Positions 16,645-61,425 of a stretch of DNA of 64,000 bases are shown here, in pieces. Both the position numbers and the translations under genes were made by a program. The notes under the pieces are model-generated. The model did no database searches. It saw nothing but the letters and a program-made list of their open reading frames with translations, and was not told where the DNA came from. The stretch covers positions 22,012,121 to 22,076,120 of the forward strand of contig NC_135559.1 of assembly GCF_964340395.1 (NCBI RefSeq), written 5' to 3'. Position 1 is the first letter of the stretch; every line of letters starts with the position of its first letter. This DNA comes from Glandiceps talaboti. Taxonomy: Eukaryota > Hemichordata > Enteropneusta > Spengelidae.

Positions 16645-17146
16645 ATGGCGACTCCTAGCAATTTGGTTCATGGCGATACGGGACCAGAAAAAAAACATTC
16701 TGATTACCTCTATCATGATGATTTTGTAGGTGTTACATATGCCGATTGTGACGACGAGGAGAGTTTGGGTAAGTACTTTTTCTATAGGGGCTTTAAATAC
16801 GATGAAATTGTTCTATTACTGTCCAAGTATTATTACATGCACATGTGCCGTAGAAGAAAAGAGTTCGGATTGAAAAGAAGCTACGTATGATATTGATGCA
16901 ATCAGGGACAATATAAGGCAAGTTATTGATGGTCCTGGTTGTACAGGAGGCTATCGCACAGTATGGCACACACTCCAAATGAAGGGTATTCGAGTTCCAA
17001 GAATAGTTGTACAGGAATTGCTGAGAGAATTAGATCCAGAGGGAAGTGAATTAAGGAGAGCTCATCGTCTGAAGAAAAGAGTGTATTTATGCCAAGGTCC
17101 CAACTATGTTTTAGTCCAGTTGCCAGGGGTGGGTTTGGGGGGTTAA
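16645..17146 (+). pseudogene. Frameshifted, truncated integrase-core-related transposon gene
   Basis: Frame 1 (ATG 16645 to about 16876) encodes an acidic N-terminus, then YFFYRGFKYDEIVLLLSKYY and KEFGLKR, a helix-turn-helix-like region. A shift of one base near 16,870-16,877 moves to a second open frame. That frame reads EATYDIDAIRDNIRQVIDGPG, then YRTVWHTLQMKGIRVPR, ELDPEGSELRRAHRLKKRVY and QGPNY. This is the conserved N-terminal part of a family of integrase-core (DDE) proteins common in invertebrate and fish genomes. Homology stops at GPNY (about 17,109), before the catalytic core. The frame ends at TAA 17144-17146. The lack of the catalytic domain plus the frameshift mean it is dead. Confidence 0.65.
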
Positions 17147-18182
17147 CCTTGCAATGTGAGTAATATGATATTTTTTTTGCAGATTCCACCTCAGAAAGGT
17201 GTCCTGTTAGCATATCTGACGGGTGCCACTCGCGCACCCCTGGGCATTTTGTTATATCGCGAGAAAACCGAAATACCATTGCTATGGGTAAACACATGTT
17301 TTGGTAGGCTTAATACTTACTGCCTATAAAACCATGTCAAAGTTACTTTAAAGTCATATTTACATGTTACATAATAATCATTCAATTACAAATATTTTAA
17401 GCTGTTTCTCATTACCCGACCAACCCAAATTTTCAGCTCCGACATCAAAGTAAACAAATATTGTTATTTTCACTCAATCTTGATATTTTGAGGAACAGTG
17501 TCCTCTCTGGCAAGAAAAAAGTCATGGAGTCTGGACTGTCGACATCATCTATAGTCATGCCGGTGACAATGAAAATTGTTCACTAACAGAGCATTTCTTT
17601 CATGACAGAAGTTATTCAAGTAGGGAAGGGGGCTGAGAAGATGAAAATTGTGTAGAGAAGCTGGGAAACGGTTTGTTACCAGGAATTCAATAAAAAGAAG
17701 ATGGAGAGGAGGAAAAGGAGAGGCAGAGAAACATGATGAAGATGACTTTTTACTTTTTTTTACTTTTCTTTTTTAAATCAGCCAACCGACCAACCCATAG
17801 TTGACTGAAAAAGTAATGAGAAACATAAAACATGGAGGGTGACCCTAACGATTCCACTGAAAGAGAATGTTCACCCATCTTTTGATATCAATTTATACAT
17901 ATCAGAGGTGTTTTTTCAATTTGCATTGACAGTGGTAGAAATGCTCAAAATATAGAAATGTTGCTTGAAAAAATGTACATGTAGATTTAATTTTCAGTTT
18001 TAATCACGAAGACAGTCGTGAAATCTGATGGGCATTGTGGTTGAAGAACAACCACCACCACCACCACCACCACCACCACCACAACCACCACCACAACCAC
18101 CACCACCACCACCACCACCACCACACATACAAACACACCAACCGATATCCAGGCCCTTATCAATCAAATTATTACTTCAACT
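17147..18182. other. Transposon-rich intergenic DNA
   Basis: Contains a possible foldback element at about 17,403-17,825 (TGTTTCTCATTAC inverted at the ends, with CCGACCAACCCA near both) and an (ACC)n tract at 18,048-18,123. No gene is seen. Confidence 0.35.
18048..18123. repeat. (ACC)n microsatellite
   Basis: About 25 ACC units, interrupted by three AACC steps. Confidence 0.95.
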
Positions 18183-18186
18183 TTAA

Positions 18187-18459
18187 GTGGCTATATGGAT
18201 GAGAATTGGGTATTTATTTTGGATTATTAATTTATAAAACATTTTTATCATGGCTTCCTACTTGAAATATCTATGTGAAACATGTACAATATAGATCAAG
18301 TCTGTGTTTGTAACTTAATAAACTGCAGAAGATTGAGAACATTTTATATGTGAAATATTTATGTACGCACAATAACAAAGTTTTTGCATATTGATAAAGT
18401 TGTTTAAATTTGTAAATTCAAAATTCAAAATAAATTCCAAGTCCTAATCCATACGGCCA
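18187..18459. mobile_element. TTAA-flanked MITE (piggyBac-type target site), short copy
   Basis: A 273-bp element with inverted ends. The left end reads GTGGCTATATGGATGAGAAT and TGGGTATTTATTTTGGAT. The right end, read in reverse, gives GGCCGTATGGATTAGGACTT. It is bounded by TTAA on both sides (18,183-18,186 and 18,460-18,463). Its left half matches both ends of the longer element at 46,512-47,836. No coding capacity. TTAA duplications are the hallmark of piggyBac-superfamily insertion. Confidence 0.6.
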
Positions 18460-18463
18460 TTAA

Positions 18464-20117
18464 TTCTTTGTCTATATAAAATAGAAATGTTATTTTAATC
18501 CCCAAAGGAGGCTAAATAGACTCTTAATGCAATACTTCATAGAAACATTATGGGAAGACTAGCTTAAATCGTGATATCCATGGGGTATGGTTGTGCCAAA
18601 TGTCACCTGGTAGTGGATATAAACAGCGCCCTCTATGAGGTCCTGGTCCTTTTGAAATAATATAGATATCCTTGTTTTCATGGAAATCAACAAATCTTTT
18701 ATTTATCCATGGATTTAACACATTATTCAGCAGCACATTGGATTCAAAAGTGAGGTTATTTTTAATATAATTTTGACCTAAAAAAATTGCATGATGAGCC
18801 CAAATTGTCACGTGTTCATGATTCTAACCAAGAATGAATATGTTCATGTGTTGTGTATGTAATGATCATCAGAATGGTTCTCAAAACATTTGAGAGTTTT
18901 CTTGAACAAGTAACAAGTTTTGACTTATTTCTGAGGTACGTACTACGTTAAGGTAAGTTGTAAAAAGGAATAAAAACATAACATTAGTTTCTGCACGGGG
19001 GGGGGGGGGGTCCGGTGGATTTTTCCATTGGGCCGGACAGACGAAAAGTCACTGGACCCCCCCCCCCCCCGAAAAAAATCGTAAACCTCATCCACTTTTA
19101 CGTTATCGTCTAAGATGCATTTTACGAGGTATCACAGAAGAAAAATAAGCTCTGTTTTGCGAGATTGTACGCGTCTGACTTTCCAAATAATAAGCTTACC
19201 AACTTAAATTAGATACACAGTCACAGCAGTGTTACAAACCTTTTCATTTTGCCCGAAAACGGATTGGGAATAATAACATACGAAAGTGGAAATCAGGCTT
19301 CAGCTTACTAAAATAGGTCTACATAAACTAAAACTATTGTTGCGACATCTTGATAAAAAAAAGTATTGAATCCACGTTGGCTTAAACTGAGAGCAGGGTG
19401 ACGTTTCCCATGATCTCCAATGCGTACGTTTTTGGACTTCCACTCTTTTCACTATCTTGATTTACATTGTGGTTATATCTGCACAGCAAAGACATTGCCA
19501 TCCATAGGGGCGTGTAATATTTCTTAGATTGTTGTTTTCCTGGTCTACAGGCTAAATATAACAACCTTTTGACTATATATTCCTAAATACAAGGTCGTGT
19601 TCTTTCTACTAGTACTAGTATAAAGATTGATACATTTGTAGCAGCAGGATTCATACGATATTTTCTTAAGAAAACGGCAATTTGAGCAATAATACGTGCC
19701 TCTGTGTTGCCATCACCCAATTGTGTAATCTCCCATGAAATAAATCAACAGCAGTTTTAGTTTGTACGTAAGTTGAAAGCACATGGTTTTCGCAGTAGTA
19801 TTTAAATATTTTGTCTTGTCGGAAAGATACTCGTTACACTTTTGTTATGTCGTATAAGGTCTAAACGATAACTGATATAAGGAAAACAAACTGTACAGTT
19901 TTCAGTATGTATAAACATGATTAACTACACTGGCGCAAACAATTGTAAAATTTAGCAAAAACGCTACAAAATATATTTTGTATTAATAACAAAATCTATT
20001 TTAGATACTTTAACGTGTTATTGACTTAGCTGCTGTTTTCATCATCTATATACATGCAAAGCACTGTAGATTATTAATCAAAATAAGACCAGACACACAT
20101 GTCGCCAGAGAATGAAA
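18464..20117. other. Intergenic, with a G/C-run hairpin at about 18,994-19,070
   Basis: A run of about 13 G followed by TCCGGTGGATTTTTCC pairs with CACTGGA followed by a run of C 40 bases later, making a short hairpin of the G-run element type. The minus frame 18,548-18,811 is unrecognised. Nothing else is seen. Confidence 0.4.
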
Positions 20118-21478
20118 TAAGGGAGCCGTCTTTATTTACGTTTGGGGGAGGGTCGGAGGAATTTTTTTGTTTTTTTGTTTTTTTGTTTGTTTGGTTATTT
20201 TTTTGGGGGGGGGGGTTCACTTGAAAATTGGAGTTGGTCGGGGGGGGGGGGGCTACCGAAAAATGGAGGAAAGGTAGGGGGGGGGGGCTACACAAAAATC
20301 TCTTTCGAAAAACTTGTGTACACAGTATCAGGATTATTTAACCTGTTACATAAAATGTAACTTTATTAACATTTTAAAACAATTAGAAAATATTGTCAAA
20401 ACATTAAAGCTTTTGGTTTTCCTAAATATTTGTTTTATGTACAACATGTAAATGTGGAGTTGTGTGTGAAGTAGAAACTAAATTATATAACAATATCTTA
20501 AAATAAATATGTGAGTAATATATAACTACTAGTATAAACTCTGAAAGCAAACTTTGAATCAATTAGTTGTCAGGTTGTCACCCAGTTTGTAAATATGTAA
20601 ATATGTACTGAAGTCATTATAATTTGACAGGTGTCATTGTAACACTAGCTTGCCATTACTAGTTTGTTTCAGCTTAGAAGTGTCTCTGCTTTGTATTAAA
20701 TAAGGTAAAACTTCTGATTGCAAATATATTAATGGAAAGTCTCGACTAGTAAAACACATTGCAAAAAAACTGTCTTACAGTCTCGTAAACTTCACCTGAT
20801 TATTTCACTCTTTGGATTCTTGACTACTAAAAGCAAAGCTATGCAGTGATGCAATACCTGTGAGCAGACAGATGACCATTCCAACAAACTTTGGGTAATT
20901 TGGCTTACTTTAAGGTGGAGATGCACAAAGGGAAGATTTTAAGGGTGACATATTTTCACACATTATTGTGATGGTTACCCTTACTCTCACAAGACTTGCC
21001 TTGTTTCTGGTGAGTCTAAATTATTTAAATTACAAAGAAGTGAGACAAGGGTTGTAACTGGATTTGTTGTTGCTTATCTGTCTTATCTGTGGCAAAACTT
21101 TATCAGCACACTATTGTTTTTCTTTTAATTAAAAAAAAAACAAATAAAAAAAAACTTTGTCACATATTTGTGGAAAATACTGATATGATTATGTGTAAAT
21201 GTAATAAATTCCTTCTGCAAAAACTGTTTTTCCAAAAAAATTGAAATAAACGGTGTCAGAAATTATGTACATATTACATTTACTGTATACTGTAAAACAA
21301 CTGGTACTTGTACAGATCATAAAACTTTCATTACCCTGAAAACTTCGAAAGAAACCTTCAACACTGCAGCCAAACACTTAAAAACAATTACATCTAAAAA
21401 TCACATATTGGTGATATCCACATAAAGTTATCATTATGATTGATACAGTGACTTTAAATGTATGTTGTTCACGTGCGC

Positions 21479-21483
21479 ACACA

Positions 21484-21577
<94 letters not shown>
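21479..21577. repeat. (CA)n(CT)n compound microsatellite
   Basis: CA repeats (about 21,483-21,524) pass directly into CT repeats (to about 21,577). Confidence 0.95.
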
Positions 21578-21582
<5 letters not shown>

Positions 21583-21705
21583 GACTATAGACACTGAATT
21601 AAGTTGTGTCTCCAACTAAACTACTGTGTTTGATCATTATTTTGTTATGTTCATGTTCAAATGCTACAGTGTATACCCGATACTGCACAACCTTTGTCAC
21701 TGTTT

Positions 21706-21984
21706 TTAGGATGTATCACTTGATATTTCACTGGAAACTGACGATTGTCTCATGTCCTCTAGGAAATGCTGTATTTTCTCTGTTGATTCAGTACTGAAGC
21801 ATTGCTTCTGCAGCAGGTACTTCAGTGATGTATTATGGTGTTTGTAGTTCATGCTATGTAATTCCTGTTCATTAAATGTGTCCACTGGTGTCCACCCTAC
21901 GTGGTTGTTGTTGTTTACATGATCGATGAAAGTTGTTGCTGTAGATTCATTAGTAAGACGTGTCAGGGTCACACAGACTCTCAT
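21706..21984 (-). other. Unrecognised 92-codon open frame, possibly transposon-derived
   Basis: Composition is protein-like (TFIDHVNNNNHVGWTPVDT..., LLQKQCFSTESTEKIQHFLE), but I recognise no family. It lies inside the putative G-run element, so a degraded transposon protein is the most likely source. The short TRLTNESTATTFIDHV stretch loosely recalls LINE endonuclease text, which is too weak for a call. Confidence 0.2.
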
Positions 21985-22539
21985 TAGAAAGCGCTTATGT
22001 TTTCGTGTTCTTGCCTTGTGACGGTTTTAATATTGTGGGGGGGGGGGGTCGTCCCAATTTCTAAGTCAGGTGGGGGGTCATTGATTTTTTCCCTGCAGGA
22101 TGGGGGGGGGGGAGTTGAATTTCCACTTCTTATCAACCAATTCCTCTGACACCCCCAACCGTGAATAAACAACACAATCACTGCCGCTCCCCCCCCCCCA
22201 CTTTTTTCGGGAAAGTTATAGCTTACATATTCATTTTAATTATATACATAGTTGGGAGTTATATCTTTCTTTGTAAAATGGTTGACATAAATATGAGTTC
22301 CGTTATGTGCATTTGCGTTCAATATATTGATAATTATTGACATTTCCAAAATACACAATTAGTCAAAAGGGAAACCGAAATAAAATAAAACTTTACCGTT
22401 AATTTTATGATTATTCACCACAAAAAAAAATACTAAAACACTGCCACCATCAGATCTCGATATCATTTTTATTTTTGTGATTATAGTTTGTGTAATTGTC
22501 TAAAAACCTGAAATCGTTTCGTTACTAAATTGGATCTAT

Positions 22540-23045
22540 CCCAACGGTAGGTTAAGTGCTGTTAACCTCTGACCCTATATTTTAATACGAAATCCTGGAA
22601 CATTCAGATGAAATCTGGCTAGATAGTAAAAATCTGTTCCAACGGTGGGTTAAGTGCTGTTAACCTCTGACCCTATATTTGAATACGAAATCCTGGAACA
22701 TTCAGATGAAATCTGGATAGATGGTAAAAATCTATTCCAACGGTGGGTTAAGTGCGGGTAACCTCTGACCTTATATTTTGAATACGAAATCCTGGAATAT
22801 TCAAATTTGTCCTGTGAAAAGAAGATGAAATCTGGATAGGTGGTAAAGAGCTATTCCAACGGTGGGTTAAATGCTGGTAACCTTTGACCCTATACGTAAA
22901 TAACAAATCCTGGAATATCCAAATTTGTGTTGTCAAAAGAAGATGAAATCTGGATAGATGGTAAAGATCCCAACGGTGGGTTAAAGTGCTGGTAACCTCT
23001 GACCCTATATTTAACTTACGAAATCCTGGAATATCCGAATTAGTG
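22540..23045. repeat. Minisatellite with units of about 96-119 bp, five copies
   Basis: Each unit starts with CCAACGGTGGGTTAAGTGCT and continues with AACCTCTGACCCTATAT and ACGAAATCCTGGAA. Unit starts are near 22,540, 22,636, 22,736, 22,855 and 22,970. The last three units carry an extra 15-20 bases. Confidence 0.85.
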
Positions 23046-23250
23046 TGGTGATTTTGACCGCTCACACTGGAAGCACAATAGATAGAGAGCTCATGTGAGT
23101 ATCTACACTCATGTTTACTAACCAACAGCTTCTAATGAGACCCTGACCTTTGACTTTGACCTCTAATTTTAAGGTCAAATAGCTAAGAATATTCGAAGTG
23201 TATATACATACTTACATTCACTGTCCGGTTTCAAACAAATCTGATACTAA

Positions 23251-24625
23251 GGGAGTGTCCAGATTTTATTTCCAGGGGGGCCGGAGGATTTTCGGGGGGG
23301 GGGGGCATCAATTTCTCTCAGGAAAAATTAGGGGGGGGGGGCTAAACAAAAATTTAAATTTTTTTAGGGGGGTCATGGAAAAAAACATGATTATTTAATG
23401 CAACATAAATTGACCTGCAATTTTGCCACTTCTCAGCGTAACTTTTCCGCGAAGATGTGCAAGACTTGTTTCATCACAATCACTATCATCAGTGTTATCA
23501 TCAGTACATGAATTTTCTGAGCTATCAGTATCACAATTGTCTCCATCACTGCCTAGGACATGCATTACAGATGTGTCATATTCACCAGTCTCAGAGTCAC
23601 TACTACCTGTTTCACTCATGTTTCACTCATTTGCAGTCATTTTTCTAGATGTAAATGCTGGTGTTCCTACCATTGTGAGTGGATATTATGTCTAATTTTC
23701 CTCTTTTTAATTTTCTCTGTTTTGGTAATTTATGAGCATCAAGATATTTATCGAACTCTTTCACTTTCAATTTTTCAAGAGTTCCACCCAAGAACAACTT
23801 CAACCAGTCATAGTCATTATATTTTATTTTCTCTTTTTTTCTGTTGCTCTTCCCGATGTTTGGATCTGATTTTACTCTCTCCAGATTTTTCAGATGTTCA
23901 ATGTAGTTTTTGACAACACTTATGCTGACAATGCATTTCTCTGCAAAATGAGATATAGCAATTTCATCATGTAATTGTTTAGAAGCATACAGCTTTTTTA
24001 TGTTGGCACAGGGTTGGAAGTCATCTACAGTTTGGTTTGTGTTTGCGGAATCACCTTATACTGGAAATAGAAGTTAACATTATATATCAGTCAAAGTATA
24101 ACAAGCAAAAATGTTGATAGTTAAATTATTTCAGTTTTTGACTATTCCTTCTAACAATATAAATGTTCACATTTATACTTGCATTGTTGACAAACTGAGC
24201 AACACAAACCGGCATTGGAACTAAAGTTGTATTCAATACGTATCTAAAAAGTAGAACAGTTGTGAAGTATTTAAAGTATACCCGCATTGCCCAATGGAAA
24301 TGTTGTTCTTGTCACTGTGCATGAAATGGTTATCTTCTTTTTTCAGTATAATGATTTACCCTGTAAAGGTTTATACACTTTATAAGTTATTTATGAGTAT
24401 TTTTTTTTTATAACACATACACAATGTATGTACATTGTGTATGTACATTGTGTATGTATAATGTGTGTAAGTCTACGGGGGGGGGGGCATGAAAAAAATT
24501 CAAGAACTTGCAGGGGGGGGGCATCAATTTTCCCAAGCTTTTGTAGGGGGGGGGCATGAAAAAAATACACAAGGAAAAGGGGAAATCCTCCTGTGTCCCC
24601 CTGGAAGTAAAATCTGGACACTCCC
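23251..24625. mobile_element. 1,375-bp DNA transposon with TIRs and TAA target duplication (PIF/Harbinger-type)
   Basis: The terminal inverted repeats begin GGGAGTGTCCAGATTTTA and continue TTCCAGGGGG. Only one base differs in the first 29, with weaker similarity to about 45. The element is bounded by TAA at 23,248-23,250 and 24,626-24,628. Three-base TWA duplications are characteristic of the PIF/Harbinger superfamily, so that is the most likely class. Sub-terminal G-runs lie at both ends. The only protein found is the broken minus-strand gene at 23,395-24,055. No DDE transposase is seen, so the copy is non-autonomous. Confidence 0.65.
23395..24055 (-). pseudogene. Broken transposon-borne gene with SAP-like motif and acidic tail
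   Basis: Reading leftwards, an open frame without ATG spans 24,055-23,645 (136 codons). It contains KKLYASKQLHDEIAISHF, then VKNYIEHLKNLERV and a SAP-like LEKLKVKEFDKYLDAHKLP followed by a lysine-rich KQRKLKRGK. A stop and a +1 shift then lead to a second frame, 23,619-23,395, which starts at an ATG. That frame is very rich in Asp and Ser and ends LRGKVTLRSGKIAGQFML. Order and composition resemble uncharacterised invertebrate proteins with a small DNA-binding motif, an acidic stretch and a basic 'RSG' tail. An acceptor-like CTATTTCCAG just upstream suggests the first frame is a 3' exon. Function is unknown. Confidence 0.5.
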
Positions 24626-24628
24626 TAA

Positions 24629-26271
24629 TGTTATAGAGACTGGGGTCAGCATATATTCACTTTTGCTATGCGGCATAAACACTAATGGCCAGATGGCCGT
24701 TTTATCTCAAAAATTCACATTTTTGCCATTGCCATGATATCCTCATGGCTGTAGAAGTGGGATATTATCCAATGTCTTTACATTATATTGGTGGCAGCGG
24801 TGGGATGAAGTCCTTACCATTGATTCTTGGAATCGATATCATGTCCTTTTACATATCTGACAGCATTTAACTCATGTTCTGAATAGGGGAGGGACATGGT
24901 TTAAAGAAAGAAAGTTGAGACATGACTTTTTAGCATAATGGAGTCCGGGGAGGGTCACATTTCGCATTAGTCCGAACATATTAAACATCCCCGGCCCCCC
25001 TCTTGTAATTACTAAAGGTTCCCTTAGAGGATACCTAACCCCCCACCCCGTACACGACTTGGTGTCTTCTGTTAACTGATATTTGGTTGGACGATAAATC
25101 AGTGATTTCACAAGGCCATTTTGTGAGGAAGCAAACATCTAGCAGACCAAACATACAAAGAGAACTGGGTGGAGAAGCCGCGACTAGCGTCCACTTGAGG
25201 TTAAATTTACAATTTTCATTCACGCAAATTATGTCATTCATCATGGGTTTAATTTATAAGCATTCACAATGCACGTTCGAAGATAACGATCATTCACCAA
25301 TAACGCAATATTCACTATTCACAAGTTTCAAAAAAAAATGCTTTAACATTCACGCGTAATGTATACCCACCCCCCTCCTGTAGTTGTGTGCATGCTATAG
25401 ATGTGACTGTTTATATATCATTCACTAAAGAGTTGAGACTGTGTAACTGATGTCTGTGTGTTATCTTTATGGTATCTATCTCAACACGAAACCTTGTGAT
25501 CAGGCTCATTGATGTGGGCAAACTTCTTCGTTAAGAGTCGTAATGTATTCCTAAGATACCTGGTCAGATTACACTAATATATATATTACGTGTATGTTTA
25601 CTGGGGTTCTACACTGTTTTTACTCATCTTCATGAAAATGTAAAGTTTCATTTTGTTATTGCAGTTCACAAACTTGATGTAGCCATGAAGTGCATAGTGT
25701 TGTCATGTAAATTAGACTTTACAATTCGCTTTCTTAGTATTTCAAAGGGACCGTTGCGTCATTTAGTTCTATGGTGGTGACATTATCAAAAACTTCCGCT
25801 TCTAGAATGAACCTTTTGTCCAAAAAATGAATCAGCCCGTAAGCAGCTTACAAACTCATTGCGGCGTAAACAATACAGTGAACATAAGCTTTGTTCACAT
25901 TATTTGTTTGGAAAGTACGAAAAAAAAAGAACTTGGAGTTGGGCAGTACCTGTGTCGCCACCCACGAACGATGATTGCATATACTACTTCCGGTTTCTGA
26001 TCAATACACCGTACATCCTGTTTTGAGTGCCCAAAGTCCGATGCTTGCTTTCGTTTGGACCTCAAACCTCAGACCACAGTGTCTGAGCTCAGACTGAGTC
26101 CGAATCTGAATTTGAATATTTGGACGTATTCTCCTTTGTATGCAATGTGTTTTAAGTTTGCGCCCCAGTCCTATGTATATGTGCCGATAACACTTACAAC
26201 ATCTAACAGTCTAAAAGACATATACTATAGAAAAAACACCGTATATAAGATAGAAACACTTTATAGTTCAT
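24629..26271. other. Intergenic, nothing recognised
   Basis: No gene is seen. G/C-rich runs near 24,980-25,055 recall the G-run elements. Short frames (24,685-24,870; 25,087-25,359) are not protein-like. Confidence 0.4.
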
Positions 26272-26345
<74 letters not shown>

Positions 26346-26455
26346 GAATGTATGTATGTATGTATGTATGTATGTATGTATGTATGTATGTATGTATGTA
26401 TGTATGTATGTATGTATGTATGTATGTATGTATGTATGTATGTATGTATGTATGT
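26272..26455. repeat. (TA)n(TATG)n compound microsatellite
   Basis: TA repeats (about 26,272-26,343) pass into about 27 TATG units. Confidence 0.97.
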
Positions 26456-59444
<32,989 letters not shown>

Positions 59445-60317
59445 AGTCAATCAGATTCTAGTAATCCCATTGCTTGTCAGGGTCTTCCAAAACTGGCTTT
59501 TTATCACGTGTACCTCCAAAACTGGCTTTTATCACATGTACCTCCAAATACTAACTATTACATGCATTTTTGTGTCATTATTATATTGTCTTATGTAATA
59601 CATTTTGGGGAGAAATGGGGGAGGGGAGAAATCTGCTCAGTGTCAGATGAATACATTGGAATATGTGATATCTGTATGGAGTGTTACACAAACCTAACAC
59701 ACTGTATGATATGACAATGAGATAGTATTCAAGCTGCAGAGTCTGACAATTCACATTCAACATCAAATTTTGAGTTTTTTGAATAGCGTTTTCATTTCCT
59801 CAAGGTTTTCTCTGTCAGTTGAATATTTACACTAAGGTACAAACTGATGTTATTGGACCCTAGATCAGTTAACTAACAAGATATAACACCAGTGAGCTGA
59901 TAATAGCCAGAATTTAATTCAATCATTGCTTCTCATTAAACACAAAATTAGCATGAATTTAAATGACAATATTACTCATTACCATAGTTTACATAATTTA
60001 TCATAAATTTGAATAAAAGAACTTCATTTATTGATAAACTTTACATAAATTATCTTACATTTTAATCAACTGAAAAGTACTCATTCAACAATAGCTGGAA
60101 TTAACGATATTCTGTCAAGATCAGCTACCCTATGATGGTAAAGAAATGCAGAAAAATGGACCAGTGCTAGCTATAAATTCCATTTAGTGCCTTAATAATA
60201 TCCAATTTCAGGTCTGTAGTCTAATTTATTTTATAATAGAGTAACATTGGTGATTATAATAATGCAAGTTCATATCACTTACAAATATACATGCTACACA
60301 AGTATGGAGTATCTGAG

Positions 60318-60485
60318 TATTGCCATGCACAGAACATAGCCCTGCTATGCACACAGTATGGAGTTGCCATGCACAGAACATAGAGTTGCCATACACAACG
60401 CAGCAGAGCTGTCGTGTACAGAACATGGAGTTACCATACACAGAACAAGGAGCTGCCACACACAGAACATGGAGCTGCCATGCTG
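60318..60485. repeat. Minisatellite of about 24 bp, about seven copies
   Basis: Degenerate units of the form ACACAGAACATGGAGCTGCC. Unit length varies from 21 to 24 bases. Confidence 0.85.
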
Positions 60486-61059
60486 ATCAACATTCAAAGA
60501 CATTTTAGTATGTATAGTAAATGTGTGTGTCTGCTAGCCCAATTTCTAAGTTGGTACCTTTAATGTTCATGGATAGAATGCAAAACTGTTTTTACAACAG
60601 CATGGCATATATAATAGAAGTTTGTTGTCTGTACATGTAACTTCACTACATGGCTATAATACAACAAATGGCAGTGACTGTAGCCAACAGAAATATGGAC
60701 TTGACATGTTACTTTGCCTTGGAGCATTAAAATATGCATATTATAATCTACCTTTTCTTAATAACAGTTTTTACAGATTCACAGTATTTTCAAAGTCAGC
60801 ACACGTAAATGTCATAGTAGAGTAGAAGTGGAGCATATAGTGAGTTAAGTACATGTATTACACTAAAGTCCAATCATGTCCACACAGTGCCTTAATGACT
60901 CCACTGCCAATCAACAATGCTTTGTGTATCATACCGTGACAAACATGTGGACTAGTCAGTCGGGGATGTATCATTGTTTGTTTTTTATTGTAACTTAGTC
61001 ATACTTGCAGTAGCATTCAAATAGAAAACAGTATACATTCATGTGTTTGTCATATTTAC

Positions 61060-61425
61060 TAAATGTTCTGTCATCTCCAGTGAATGTTCTGTCATCTCCA
61101 GTGAATGTTCTGTTATCTGTCTCAAGTGTCATGTTGTCTCCACCAAATATTTTGTCGGAAAATCCTGCTGTCTCCTCAAAATGTCCTGATATTTCTTCTG
61201 AATGTCTAGTTTTATCTCCTGAATTACTTCCTCTGAATGTCATATTATCATCTCTGAATGTCTAGTTTTATCTCCTGAATATCATTACTTCCTCTGAATG
61301 TCATGTTATCATCTCTGAATGTCTAGTTTTATCTCCTGAAAATCATTACTTCCTCTGAATGTCATGTTATCATCTCTGACTGCCATGTTACCTTCTGTGA
61401 ATGTCATGTTATCTCCTCTGAAAGT
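61060..61425. repeat. Nested CTGAATGTC-type minisatellites
   Basis: Three 20-bp copies of GTTCTGTCATCTCCAGTGAA are followed by about three longer units (about 60-65 bp). These contain CTGAATGTCTAGTTTTATCT and ACTTCCTCTGAATGTCATGT. Confidence 0.85.

Larger units (their letters stand above)
20121..22191. mobile_element. Possible G-run terminal-inverted-repeat element (boundaries uncertain)
   Basis: The left end is TAA|GGGAGCCGTC, then TTTATTTACGTTTGGGGG and GGAGGAATTTTTTT. The reverse complement of 22,120-22,191 gives GGGAGCGGC, then TTTATTCACGGTTGGGGG and GAGGAATTGG, which is clear inverted similarity with an 11-base insertion. Several runs of 8-13 G lie inside both ends. The right TAA duplication is not visible because the right end dissolves in a C-run. 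Inside is an unrecognised minus frame (21,706-21,984) and a (CA)n(CT)n tract. It could instead be two independent fragments of the same family. Confidence 0.35.

Noticed and set aside
18548-18811. 87-codon minus frame
   Set aside because: Composition is plausible but there is no recognisable domain. It sits between a MITE and a G-run hairpin.
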